Position numbers and translations under genes: made by a program. A stretch of 64,000 nucleotides of DNA from Betaproteobacteria bacterium (lineage in GTDB: Bacteria > Pseudomonadota > Gammaproteobacteria > Burkholderiales > Thiobacillaceae), in assembly GCA_016219425.1 (NCBI GenBank), contig JACRNB010000002.1:189055-253054 (forward strand), written 5' to 3'. Below are positions 8,884 to 17,292 of the stretch, in pieces; position 1 is the first letter of the stretch; each line of letters begins with the position of its first letter. The notes beneath the pieces are model-generated. The model was given only the letters and a program-made list of their open reading frames with translations, had not been told where the DNA came from and ran no database searches.

Positions 8884-11800
8884 TCAGCGGGTCATCTCCG
8901 ACCACCGCTTTTCCAGCCGCTTTGCCGACACCGGTTCCGGCGTGCGCAGGGTCTGGGCGAACAGGCCCACGCGCAATTCCTCCAGCCGCCAGCGGAAATC
9001 CTCCATCGCCGCGTCTTCCCGTCCCTGGCTCGCCAGCTTGTCGGCGCGCTGGCGCCAGGCCGCGAGCAGCGGGGCCATTTCGTTCATGCTGCCCTGGTCC
9101 CGCGCCGTCTGCTCCGGCAGTTTGCTCAGGCGCAGTTCCATGGCCTTGAGATAGCGCGGCAGGTGGTTCAGGCGTTCCGGGGCATGGGCGGACAGGTAGC
9201 CGGGAAACACCAGGCCTGCCAGTTGTCGGCGCAGGTCGGCGACGGCGTTTCCGGCCTGGGCGGGGGCGCGTTCCAGCGCTTGGCCCAGGCGCTGGGTCGC
9301 AGCCAGGGTGTCGAGGACGATCTCGGCCAGGAGTGCGGCTTTTTGCGGCAGGAGGGGGCGGGCCTGGGTGCAGGCCTGGCTGAAGTCGGCTCGGGTGCGC
9401 GGGGTGCGGTCTTGCATGGCGGCGCGGGCGGCGGCGATGAGCAGGTCGTGGGTCAGGTCTTCGCACACGCGGCCCTTGAACAGCAGGGCGTATTGCAGGC
9501 AAGCGGTCTTGAGGCGGGCGGCGAGGTCGCGCGCGGTCTGTTTGTGCAGGTCGGGAAACTGGAGCCAGACCAGTTGCGCGACGCCCAGCTTGTGAGCGGC
9601 ATGGGCGGCGGCGGCGTGGTCGAACAGGCGCAGACGCAGGTTGCCGGGGGCGTCTTCCAGGGCGGGGAAGGCGGCCACCGTGCGCTGGCCGGCCAGGATC
9701 TCCACCTGTTCCGGCAGGTCTTCGCCGTCGTTGGGCAGATCGTTCCAGCGGGTGATGCGCTCTCGTTCATAAGACTGGGTGGAGCGAGCCAGTTCCGCTG
9801 TCGCGGCCTGGCCCAGTTGCGCGCGCAGGGCGGCCAGGTCGCGCCCGGCGGCCAGGGTCTTGCCGCGCTCGTCCACGACGCGGAAGTTCATGTGTAGATG
9901 CGGCGGCAGCGCTTCCGGTCGCCAGGCGTCGCGCGGGATGGTCTGGCCGGTGGCCTTGGTGAGGAAAGCAGCGAGGGCGTCGGCGAGGGGGGCTACGGGC
10001 GTTGCTCCCTCATCCCCGGCCCTTCCCCCGGCGGGGGAAGGGAGTTGGGCGACGGCGGCGCGGGCGTATTCCGGCACGGGTACGAAGGCGCGGCGGATGC
10101 CTTGCGGCAAGGTTTTGATCAGGGCGGCGATCTTTTCTTCCAGCAGGCCCGGCACCAGCCATTCGCAGGCCAGGGCGGGGATCTGGTTGAGGGCGGCCAG
10201 GGGGACCACCAGGGTGACGCCGTCTTCTTCTGCGCCGGGTTCGAAGCGGTAACTGAGTTCCAGGTCCAGGGAGGCGAAGCGGGGGGGAAACGCGTTCACT
10301 TCTGCGTTGGCGTGGCGGCCCAGCAGGATTTCGCGGGTGAGGAACAGGGCCTTGGGCTGGGTGCGCTCGATTTCGCGCCGCCATTTGTCGAAGGCCGCGC
10401 CGTTGTGGATGCCTGCGGGGACGCGCGCATCGAAGAACGCGTACAGGGTCTGTTCGTCCACATAGAGCCGCGCGTTGCGGGTGCGCTGGGCGAGGTCTTC
10501 CACCTCTTGCAGCAGGCGGCGGTTGTGCTGGAAGAAGGGCGCGCGGGTGTCCCAGTCCCCCGCCACCAGCGCGCCGCGCAGGAATAGTTCGCGCGACAGC
10601 ACGGGGTCGATGGGGCCGTAATGCACCTTGCGTCCGTTCACCACTGGCAGGCCGTAGAGCGTGGCGCGCATGGAGGCGGCCACATGGGCGGGTTTCTTGG
10701 CCCAGTGCGGGTCGGAGTAGCTGATCTTGAGCAGGGGGCGGGCGATGTGTTCGATCCACTCCGGTTCGACCTTGGCGAGGGTGCGGGCATAGACCCGGCG
10801 CGTCTCCACGATTTCCGCCGCCATCACCCATTTCGGCTTCTTCTTCACGCTGGAGCCGGGGAAGGGCAGGAACTTCATCTCGCGCGCCCCGAGGTAGACG
10901 CCGTCTTCGGTGAGCATGCCCAGGTTGCCGAGCAGGCCGGTCATCAGGGCCTGGTGCAGGGGGGCGTAAACGGTGGCTCCCTCCCCTAACGAAGCTCCCT
11001 CCCCCTCCGGGGGAGGGGTGGGGTGAGGGAGCGACGGTAAATTTTGCGGTGGCGGTGAATGAGGCGTTGCTCCCTCACCCGCCCTTCGGGCACCCTCCCC
11101 CGGGGGGGGAGGGGGATCTACCTTCCAGCCCAACTCCTTCACCTGCACCGACAACTGGCCGTAGATGTCGCGCCACTCCCGCACCCGCAGGGGGGAGAGG
11201 AAGTCGGCCTTGAGGGCGTCGCGGAACTTGCGCTGGGACTTGCGGTGGGTGTTGAGCTCGTCCTGGTAGTTCCACAGCTTGAGGATGGCGATGAAGTCGG
11301 AGTTGGCGTCGGCAAAGCGGCGGTGCTTCTCGTCCGCCGCCTGTTGCGCCTCCAGGGGGCGGTCGCGCGGGTCTTGCACGGAGAGGAAGGCGGCGATTAC
11401 CAGGGCTTCGTGCAGCACCGCCTTTTCCTTGGCGGCGATGAGCAGGCGTCCGATGCGCGGGTCCAGGGGCAGGTGGGCGAGCTGGCGGCCCACGGCGGTG
11501 AGGCCGCCGGCCTCGTCCAGCGCGCCCAGTTCGAGCAGGAGTTGCTGACCGTCGCGCACGCGCTTGGGTTCGGGCGCATCGAGAAAGGGGAAGACGTCGA
11601 TCTCGGGCAGGCGCAGGGCTTTCATGCGCAGGATCACGCCCGCCAGGGAGGAGCGCAGGAGTTCCGGCGTGGTGTATTGCGGGCGGGCGAGAAAGTCCTG
11701 TTCGTCGAACAGGCGGATGCAGACGCCCGCCGCCACCCGCCCGCAACGTCCGGCGCGCTGGTTGGCGGAGGCCTGGGACACCTTTTCGATCTTGAGTTGT

Positions 11801-12840
11801 TCGATCTTGTTGCGTAGCGAGTAGCGCTTTACCCGCGCCAGGCCGGCATCCACCACATAGCGGATGCCGGGCACGGTGAGCGAGGTCTCGGCCACGTTGG
11901 TGGCGAGCACGATGCGGCGTCCGGGATGGGAGGCGAATACCCGTTCCTGCTCGGCCACAGAGAGGCGCGCGAACAGGGGCAGGATCTCGGTGTGGGGCGG
12001 GTGGTGTTTGCGCAGGTCTTCCATGGCGTCGCGGATCTCGCGCTCGCCGGGCAGGAACACGAGGATGTCGCCTGGCCCCTCGGCGGCGAGTTCGTCCACG
12101 GCGTGGAGCAGGGCTGCCATGTCCCCCTCCCCCTCCGGGGGAGGGGCTAGGGGTGAGGGAGCAACCTGCGCGGACCGAGACGTTGCTCCCTCACCCGCCC
12201 TGCGGGCGCCCTCCCCCGGGGGGGGAGGGAGTGGGGCTCGGTAGCGCATCTCCACCGGGTAGGTGCGCCCGGAGACTTCGATCACCGGCGCGCCGCTGAA
12301 GTAGGCGGAGAAGCGCTCCGCTTCCAGGGTGGCGGACGAGATCACCAGCCTGAGCTCGGGACGGCGCGGCAGCAGGGTCTTGAGGTAGCCCAGCAGAAAG
12401 TCGATGTTGAGGCTGCGTTCGTGCGCCTCGTCCAGGATCAGGGTGTCGTAGGCGCGGAATTCGGGGTCCGACTGGGTTTCTGCCAGGAGGATGCCGTCGG
12501 TCATCACCTTGATGCGGGAATCCGGCCCCACCTGGTCGGTGAAGCGCACCTGCCAGCCCACCAGGCCGCCCAGTTCGGTCTGCGTTTCCTGGGCGATGCG
12601 GTGGGCCACGGTCTTGGCGGCGATGCGGCGCGGCTGCGTCATGCCCACCCGCCCGTTCACGCCACGGCCCGCTGCCAGGGCGATCTTGGGGAGTTGTGTG
12701 GTCTTGCCGGAGCCGGTCTCGCCGCAGACGATGAGAACCGGGTGGGCGGCCAGGGCGGCGGCGATGTCCGCGCGCCGGGCGGAGACCGGCAAATGCTCCG
12801 GAAAGGTCAGGTCGGGTAATCTTGGGCGGGTATTCGACAT
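8884..12840 (-). CDS. hrpA: ATP-dependent RNA helicase HrpA (DEAH box)
   Basis: Large DEAH-box RNA helicase implicated in mRNA processing and rescue of stalled ribosomes. At 1,318 residues it is close to the usual length. Walker A GETGSGKTTQ lies at about residue 35, DEAH at 137-140, SAT in VISSATLEAERF, and QRAGRCGR in the second RecA domain. Start 12840 (MSNTRPRLPDLTF) was chosen; the upstream in-frame extension overlaps the divergent gene. Three palindromic elements are inserted in frame at about residues 201-240, 573-622 and 931-947, each at a point where family members are contiguous. All are Pro/Gly/Glu-rich (PPPEGEG, AGEGAT) and probably form disordered loops. Only 15 bases separate its start from the divergent gene at 12856. 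Confidence 0.95.
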   Translation of the reverse strand: MSNTRPRLPDLTFPEHLPVSARRADIAAALAAHPVLIVCGETGSGKTTQLPKIALAAGRGVNGRVGMTQPRRIAAKTVAHRIAQETQTELGGLVGWQVRFTDQVGPDSRIKVMTDGILLAETQSDPEFRAYDTLILDEAHERSLNIDFLLGYLKTLLPRRPELRLVISSATLEAERFSAYFSGAPVIEVSGRTYPVEMRYRAPLPPPPGEGARRAGEGATSRSAQVAPSPLAPPPEGEGDMAALLHAVDELAAEGPGDILVFLPGEREIRDAMEDLRKHHPPHTEILPLFARLSVAEQERVFASHPGRRIVLATNVAETSLTVPGIRYVVDAGLARVKRYSLRNKIEQLKIEKVSQASANQRAGRCGRVAAGVCIRLFDEQDFLARPQYTTPELLRSSLAGVILRMKALRLPEIDVFPFLDAPEPKRVRDGQQLLLELGALDEAGGLTAVGRQLAHLPLDPRIGRLLIAAKEKAVLHEALVIAAFLSVQDPRDRPLEAQQAADEKHRRFADANSDFIAILKLWNYQDELNTHRKSQRKFRDALKADFLSPLRVREWRDIYGQLSVQVKELGWKVDPPPPPGEGARRAGEGATPHSPPPQNLPSLPHPTPPPEGEGASLGEGATVYAPLHQALMTGLLGNLGMLTEDGVYLGAREMKFLPFPGSSVKKKPKWVMAAEIVETRRVYARTLAKVEPEWIEHIARPLLKISYSDPHWAKKPAHVAASMRATLYGLPVVNGRKVHYGPIDPVLSRELFLRGALVAGDWDTRAPFFQHNRRLLQEVEDLAQRTRNARLYVDEQTLYAFFDARVPAGIHNGAAFDKWRREIERTQPKALFLTREILLGRHANAEVNAFPPRFASLDLELSYRFEPGAEEDGVTLVVPLAALNQIPALACEWLVPGLLEEKIAALIKTLPQGIRRAFVPVPEYARAAVAQLPSPAGGRAGDEGATPVAPLADALAAFLTKATGQTIPRDAWRPEALPPHLHMNFRVVDERGKTLAAGRDLAALRAQLGQAATAELARSTQSYERERITRWNDLPNDGEDLPEQVEILAGQRTVAAFPALEDAPGNLRLRLFDHAAAAHAAHKLGVAQLVWLQFPDLHKQTARDLAARLKTACLQYALLFKGRVCEDLTHDLLIAAARAAMQDRTPRTRADFSQACTQARPLLPQKAALLAEIVLDTLAATQRLGQALERAPAQAGNAVADLRRQLAGLVFPGYLSAHAPERLNHLPRYLKAMELRLSKLPEQTARDQGSMNEMAPLLAAWRQRADKLASQGREDAAMEDFRWRLEELRVGLFAQTLRTPEPVSAKRLEKRWSEMTR
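10000..10047. repeat. Palindromic element 3 inside hrpA
   Basis: Starts with the shared core cgttgctccctcatcccc, followed by cttcccccggcgggggaag, and is read through in the helicase as about 17 extra residues (AQLPSPAGGRAGDEGATPV). It is the shortest of the three copies in hrpA and carries only one outer arm. Confidence 0.75.
10972..11115. repeat. Palindromic element 2 inside hrpA (double copy)
   Basis: Two head-to-head units (ccccctccgggggagggg...tgagggagc and gttgctccctcacccgcc...ctcccccgggggggga). It adds about 50 Pro/Gly/Glu-rich residues to the helicase without a stop. Confidence 0.8.
12121..12236. repeat. Palindromic element 1 inside hrpA (double copy)
   Basis: Outer units read tccccctccgggggagggg...gtgagggagcaac and gttgctccctcacccgcc...cctcccccggggggggagg. 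It is translated as about 38 residues between the SGRTYPVEMRY segment and the HAVDEL segment, which are contiguous in typical HrpA. Confidence 0.82.
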
Positions 12841-12855
12841 CCGCCGGAAACTAGC

Positions 12856-14022
12856 ATGAAACAGTTCTGCATCTTCTTCCTCCTCGTGTTGTGCGCCATT
12901 GCCCCGGCAGGGGCCGCCGACCTGCGCGTGGAGGCGATGTCGGTGACTCTCACGGAACACTGGGAGCGGGTGAAGCCCGCAGAGGATGCGGACGCCTTCA
13001 CCCTGAACTGGAAGGGGCGCGGCGCCGTGCCGCTACAGGCGCTCGTGTTGCGTCAGGCGGCGGAGGTCAAGGTGACAGACCAGGCGTTCTACGACCAGAT
13101 GCGGGAGAAGTGGAACAGCAGTTTCGGCGGCGCTGCCGCCATCGGCTGGATGGAGATGGGAGAGATCCGCTGGTTGGCCTGTCGTCGTCCATCGCACGAT
13201 CAGGCCGCCACGGTATTTCACTTGGTTACGGTGTTCCAGGGCCGCGCCTACAGCCTTTTGTTCTTTTCCGCCCCGCGCCTGAACGCCTTGCCGGCCCAGG
13301 CCATGGAATTGGTGCGTCGCACCCACTTTGGCGACCATGTGCACCGTTGGGCCAAGCTGCGCAGCTTTGCCCTGCGCCCCCCGCCCAAGGAGATGGCGAA
13401 GCTGGTGAAGGAGGAAGAGGTGCGTCTGGGCAAGGCCGCGCTACTCATGGGCTATGTGGTGGAGGCCAACGACAAGGCCATTACCTGGACCTTTGACGGG
13501 TTCAACTGGTCCTCGGGGGATCGGGCGCGCCGGAAGAAGACGCCTTTCTCGGTCCAGGGAAAGCTGGAGTTGCAGGCGCCGGAGGTCATGGCCGCTGGGC
13601 TTTCGGCGCAATTGACCCTGGAGAAGGGGAGTGGGAAGGGAATGGATATGGCTCGGGCCGGGATGCGCCTGCGCGATTTTTGCGCCGATCAGGCCAGTTT
13701 CGACGCCGCCCTGGAGCAGTTGGGCAAAGGCGTGACCACGGCCATGAGCAAACTGCTAAGCCGGCCCGGCGGCGGCTGCGAGGTGGTGCAGACCGACCGG
13801 GCGCTGACCCTGGAGGCCAGGCCGGGAGAGACCCTGCGCAAGGCCCTGGATCAAGCGCCCACGCCGCACCTGATCGTGCCGGAGGGGCAGGTTCACGCCC
13901 TGGTGCTGGAACTGGCCATGCTGAAAAGCGACCGCGGCGATCAGTTGGGCGACAGTCTCCTGCCGGATGTCTGGATCGTTACGGTGTACCTGCCTTCGAT
14001 GGCGAAGCCGGCGCAACTCTGA
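12856..14022 (+). CDS. Unknown exported protein
   Basis: I do not recognise this 388-residue protein. The N-terminus MKQFCIFFLLVLCAIAPAGA is a convincing Sec signal peptide with likely cleavage after AGA, so the product is probably periplasmic. The mature part has no membrane segment, begins with a strand-rich region (DLRVEAMSVTLTEHWERV) and contains few cysteines. It is transcribed away from hrpA with a gap of only 15 bases, so the two promoters must overlap or lie inside the opposing gene. It ends 4 bases before the convergent HD-GYP-like gene. No function is proposed. Confidence 0.7.
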   Translation: MKQFCIFFLLVLCAIAPAGAADLRVEAMSVTLTEHWERVKPAEDADAFTLNWKGRGAVPLQALVLRQAAEVKVTDQAFYDQMREKWNSSFGGAAAIGWMEMGEIRWLACRRPSHDQAATVFHLVTVFQGRAYSLLFFSAPRLNALPAQAMELVRRTHFGDHVHRWAKLRSFALRPPPKEMAKLVKEEEVRLGKAALLMGYVVEANDKAITWTFDGFNWSSGDRARRKKTPFSVQGKLELQAPEVMAAGLSAQLTLEKGSGKGMDMARAGMRLRDFCADQASFDAALEQLGKGVTTAMSKLLSRPGGGCEVVQTDRALTLEARPGETLRKALDQAPTPHLIVPEGQVHALVLELAMLKSDRGDQLGDSLLPDVWIVTVYLPSMAKPAQL

Positions 14023-14026
14023 ACCG

Positions 14027-15139
14027 TCATCCCTGCGCCCAGATTCGCGTCCAGTCCAGGGGCGGATGGTTCATGGGCAGGTAGGTGTATTCCCGGATCG
14101 TGTGCAGGTGCGCGGCGGTGTTGCGCTTCTGCGGCTGGTGCAGGGGGTCGCCCGAGGGGCGCAGCAGACTCACCACGAACTTGGGTTGGGAAGCGCTGCG
14201 AAACCAGCGCGTGACGATGGCGGTTTCCCGATTGGTCAGGCGCACCAGGGTGCCGGGCGGGTAATGGCCGATCACCCGGCGCAGGGCCAGCATGGAGGCG
14301 TCGTCCAGACGGCCTCGCTCGCGGTCGAAGGCCACGCGCATGGCCTGGTGGGCGTAGTGGCCGGTGCGGGTATGGCGGTGGCTCATGAGGGCGCCGAATA
14401 CATCCACCACCCGCAGGATGCGCGCCTCCTGGGTGATGGCGTCGCCGTGTATGCCGAAGGGATAGCCGCTGCCATCCAGGTTTTCATGATGCTGGTTCAC
14501 GGCCTGCAACCAGGCGGAGTCCGTCACCCCCACCCGAGTCAGGGCCTCCGCCGCATGCCAGGGGTGCAGCCGCAACTGCTCCCGCTCGGTTTCCGTGGGC
14601 TGGCGGGCGTAACGCAGCAGGGTGTCCTGCAAGGCGTGCGAGGCCAGGTTCATGGCGAGGGCGGCGCGGGCGATGGTGCGTTGCGCCGCCTCGTCCAGCA
14701 TCATGGCCCGCGCCGTGAGCACCCCGACTGCGGCAACAAAGAGGGCGTGGCGCTTGGCCTGACTCAGTTCGACAAGATGGCAGGTCATGCCGATGCAGGC
14801 TTCCGGGTGCAGGGCCGCGAGTTGATGCAGCCGGTCTGCCGTATGCGCCAGTGCGCCGGCGTCGAGCAGCTCATCTTCCAGCAGCGCGTCGTAACGCCGC
14901 CCCAGTTCAAGCAGCGTATCCACCGGCGAGATGTGCTCCTCTTCCTGCCCGTTGCCCTGACGGAACAGCCGCATCTCGGCCAGACGCGCCCAGCGCGCCG
15001 GGTCGGCGATCAGGCTGCCGGCGCTGGCCACGAGGATGCCCTGCTGATTGAACAGGTCGTGGGGCAGGGCCTGGTCCCGCGGGTGCTGGGCGAGTTCGGT
15101 GGGGATGAGGACGGGCATGCCGTGGCGGAGAGGGTGCAT
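14027..15139 (-). CDS. HD-GYP-like domain protein with degenerate catalytic motif
   Basis: A 370-residue cytoplasmic protein related to HD-GYP cyclic-di-GMP phosphodiesterases. The second half contains the recognisable HHENLDGSGYP block, followed by ARILRVVDVFGALMSHR. The first part of the site, normally LHDIGK, is not seen: the matching helix reads ALAMNLASHALQD, so the HD metal pair appears lost. The C-terminal IGHYPPGTLVRLTNRETAIV segment is common in the family. No membrane or receiver domain is visible. It is therefore probably a c-di-GMP or protein-interaction module rather than an active esterase (inference). The start is uncertain; ATG 15118 is an alternative. Confidence 0.8.
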   Translation of the reverse strand: MHPLRHGMPVLIPTELAQHPRDQALPHDLFNQQGILVASAGSLIADPARWARLAEMRLFRQGNGQEEEHISPVDTLLELGRRYDALLEDELLDAGALAHTADRLHQLAALHPEACIGMTCHLVELSQAKRHALFVAAVGVLTARAMMLDEAAQRTIARAALAMNLASHALQDTLLRYARQPTETEREQLRLHPWHAAEALTRVGVTDSAWLQAVNQHHENLDGSGYPFGIHGDAITQEARILRVVDVFGALMSHRHTRTGHYAHQAMRVAFDRERGRLDDASMLALRRVIGHYPPGTLVRLTNRETAIVTRWFRSASQPKFVVSLLRPSGDPLHQPQKRNTAAHLHTIREYTYLPMNHPPLDWTRIWAQG

Positions 15140-15188
15140 GGGAATGCCGTGTTAATCGGCAGGCGGGGTGAAATCTGAAGGGCCGAAA

Positions 15189-15851
15189 CTACTTGTTCAA
15201 GAGGTAGCGGCGGTCATCGAAGGTGCTCACCCATTCCGGCTTCCAGACCACCATCAGGGTCACCAGCATGCCTGTGGCGAAGGCCTCGGCCCAGGCCAGC
15301 AGCAGGTAGAAGGGCAGGTAGTTTTCCAGCAGGTAATCCAGACGGTACAACCCGGCCAGGGCGGCGATGCCGGTGGCGCACAGGCCCACCGCCAGGGTGG
15401 CCAGGGCGGCGCCGAAGAAGGCGTTGAGAAAGATGTAGACGAAAAAATGGTTGGGCAAGCGGCGGTCCACCAGCCGATAGACGCCCCAGCTCACCCCCAC
15501 CGGCAGAGCGCCCATGAGCAGAAAGTTGCCGGCGATGGCGCTGTAATCCCCCTGCCAGAGCCCCAGCAGGGTGGTGATCAACGCCATGGCGAGAAGGGCG
15601 AAGAGGGGGCGGAACATCAGGGTCAGGCCGGTGGCCCCCAGCAGGTGCAGGGCCAGACCGGGTTTGATGCCGGTCTTGATCTGCCAGAGGGCCAGCACCA
15701 CTACGGTGGCGGCGAGGAATACGTTGAGATTGCGCGCATCCCGCAACATGGCCCAACTGGCGCGTCGCAGCATCACGCCCCCGAGGGCGAGTGCGGACAA
15801 CCAGAAGGTCCAGAGCCAGGGCAGGGGGAGGTGGGCGGAAACCAGGTTCAT
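15189..15851 (-). CDS. CbiM-like multi-pass membrane protein
   Basis: A 220-residue integral membrane protein with about six hydrophobic segments, beginning MNLVSAHLPLPWLWTFWL. It resembles the predicted membrane proteins of COG3235, distantly related to the CbiM substrate-binding component of cobalt/nickel energy-coupling-factor transporters, but without the N-terminal Met-His metal motif of true CbiM. No energy-coupling ATPase or T-component lies nearby. Start 15851 was preferred over the in-frame ATG 30 bases upstream because hydrophobicity begins there. It diverges from the HAD gene by 50 bases. The substrate is unknown. Confidence 0.65.
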   Translation of the reverse strand: MNLVSAHLPLPWLWTFWLSALALGGVMLRRASWAMLRDARNLNVFLAATVVVLALWQIKTGIKPGLALHLLGATGLTLMFRPLFALLAMALITTLLGLWQGDYSAIAGNFLLMGALPVGVSWGVYRLVDRRLPNHFFVYIFLNAFFGAALATLAVGLCATGIAALAGLYRLDYLLENYLPFYLLLAWAEAFATGMLVTLMVVWKPEWVSTFDDRRYLLNK

Positions 15852-15901
15852 GGGGCGGCTCGCATACAATTCGCGCCCCATTGTATTGCCCGAAACCCCC
15901 C

Positions 15902-16561
15902 ATGCGCCTTGCCCTCTTCGACCTCGACAACACCCTCCTTGCCGGCGATTCCGACTTCGAATGGGCGCAATTCCTGATCGAACGGAAGGTGCTCGACCGG
16001 GAGGTGTACGAGGCCCGCAACCAGACCTTTTATGACCAGTACAAGGCCGGGGTGCTGGACATCCACGAATTTCTCGATTTCCAGTTGAAGCCCCTGTCGC
16101 GCCACCCGCGCGAACAACTGGACGCCTGGCATCGGGACTATATGGCGACCAAGGTCATCCCCATGATCGCCCCCGGCGCGGCGGCCCTGCTGGCGGAACA
16201 CAGGCAGGACGTGTGCCTGATCGTCACCGCCACCAACAGCTTCGTTACCGCCCCCATCGCCGCATACCTCGGGGTGCCGCACCTGATCGCCACAGAACCG
16301 GAGCAGCGCGACGGCGTCTTCACCGGCGGCGTGGCGGGCACGCCCTCGTTCCGCGAGGGCAAGGTCGAGCGCCTGGAACAATGGCTGGCAGCGCAGGGCC
16401 AGACCTGGGCGAACGTGACGGAAAGCTGGTTCTACTCCGACTCTCTCAACGACCTGCCCCTGCTGGAGCGGGTGCATCACCCGGTGGCGGTGGACCCGGA
16501 CGCCACCCTAAAGGCCCACGCCGAGGCGCGCGGATGGCGGGTGATGAGTTTGCGTGGGTGA
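15902..16561 (+). CDS. HAD-superfamily subfamily IB phosphatase
   Basis: A 219-residue phosphohydrolase of the SerB-like IB group. The catalytic motif LALFDLDNTLL lies at the N-terminus, giving the nucleophile Asp and acid Asp. Motif II is in IVTATNSF, and motif III/IV is WFYSDSLNDLPLL near the C-terminus. Related proteins are annotated as histidinol- or phosphoserine-phosphatase-like; the substrate is unclear here. The start at 15902 (MRLALFDL) fits the family. It is divergent from the CbiM-like gene and precedes a toxin-antitoxin pair on the other strand. Confidence 0.85.
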   Translation: MRLALFDLDNTLLAGDSDFEWAQFLIERKVLDREVYEARNQTFYDQYKAGVLDIHEFLDFQLKPLSRHPREQLDAWHRDYMATKVIPMIAPGAAALLAEHRQDVCLIVTATNSFVTAPIAAYLGVPHLIATEPEQRDGVFTGGVAGTPSFREGKVERLEQWLAAQGQTWANVTESWFYSDSLNDLPLLERVHHPVAVDPDATLKAHAEARGWRVMSLRG

Positions 16562-16603
16562 GGGTGGAACAGCAGGGTGCGCGAATCGGCTCGGGGCGCC
16601 TCG

Positions 16604-16903
16604 TCAGCCATGACTGGCTTCCGCATGCAATTTCAGTCCAAGCGCCCTGATAACTTTAAGGATCGTGTCGAAGCCAGGGCTACGATCACCGGAAAGCGCC
16701 TTGTAAAGGCTTTCGCGGGACAGTCCGGCATCGCGCGCGACCTGCGACATTCCTTTCGCGCGAGCAATATCGCCAAGCGCTTTGGCAATGAATGCGGCAT
16801 CTCCGTTGGCTTCCTCCAGGCAGGCTTCAAAGTAGGCCGCCATTTCCTCAGGAGTTCTGAGGTGTTCGGCGACGTCATAGCGAGTGGTAACGGTCTTGCC
16901 CAT
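16604..16903 (-). CDS. HTH antitoxin (HI1420/HigA-like addiction module antidote)
   Basis: A 99-residue DNA-binding antitoxin. The N-terminal YDVAEHLRTPEEMAAYFEACLEE and the helix-turn-helix GMSQVARDAGLSRESLYKALSG followed by PGFDTILKVIRALGLKL are typical of the HI1420-type antidote that accompanies a RelE/Gp49-like toxin. It lies 5 bases after the toxin gene, in the toxin-first order of this group. Confidence 0.88.
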   Translation of the reverse strand: MGKTVTTRYDVAEHLRTPEEMAAYFEACLEEANGDAAFIAKALGDIARAKGMSQVARDAGLSRESLYKALSGDRSPGFDTILKVIRALGLKLHAEASHG

Positions 16904-16908
16904 GGTGG

Positions 16909-17205
16909 TTACTCCGAAAGAGTGCGTGCGAGGCGCAAAGCGGCCTTGATGTCTTTGGCTTGGGTGGTCTTGTCCCCGCCGGCCAGCAGAATAATCAGCT
17001 CTTGCTCCCGCTTCTTGAAATACACCCGGTAACCGGGGCCGTAGTTGATTCGCAACTCCGAGACGCCTTCGCCAACCGGCTCGACATCTCCTGGGTTACC
17101 AGCGGCGAGCCGTTCGATCCTCGTCTGAACGCGCGCTCTCGCCTGGATGTCGCGCAGGTCGTCGAGCCACTGTGCGAAGAGGACGGTTTTGCGAATTTCA
17201 ATCAT
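16909..17205 (-). CDS. RelE/HigB-type toxin (HI1419/Gp49-like)
   Basis: A 98-residue predicted mRNA interferase. The pattern FAQWLDDLRDIQARARVQTRIERL then GVSELRINYGPGYRVYF and LIILLAGGDKTTQAKDI matches the phage-derived Gp49-like/HigB-1 toxins. It is paired with the antitoxin immediately downstream. The G-GYRVYF strand and K-T-Q-DI tail carry the residues usually needed for RNA cleavage, so it looks intact. Confidence 0.88.
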   Translation of the reverse strand: MIEIRKTVLFAQWLDDLRDIQARARVQTRIERLAAGNPGDVEPVGEGVSELRINYGPGYRVYFKKREQELIILLAGGDKTTQAKDIKAALRLARTLSE

Positions 17206-17292
17206 GAGGCGACTGTAGCCCAGTGGCTACACGTTATCAATGCCATGCGCGCCGTCCCGAGGTGCCGTAGGGCTGAATGTGCATGGAGCGAG

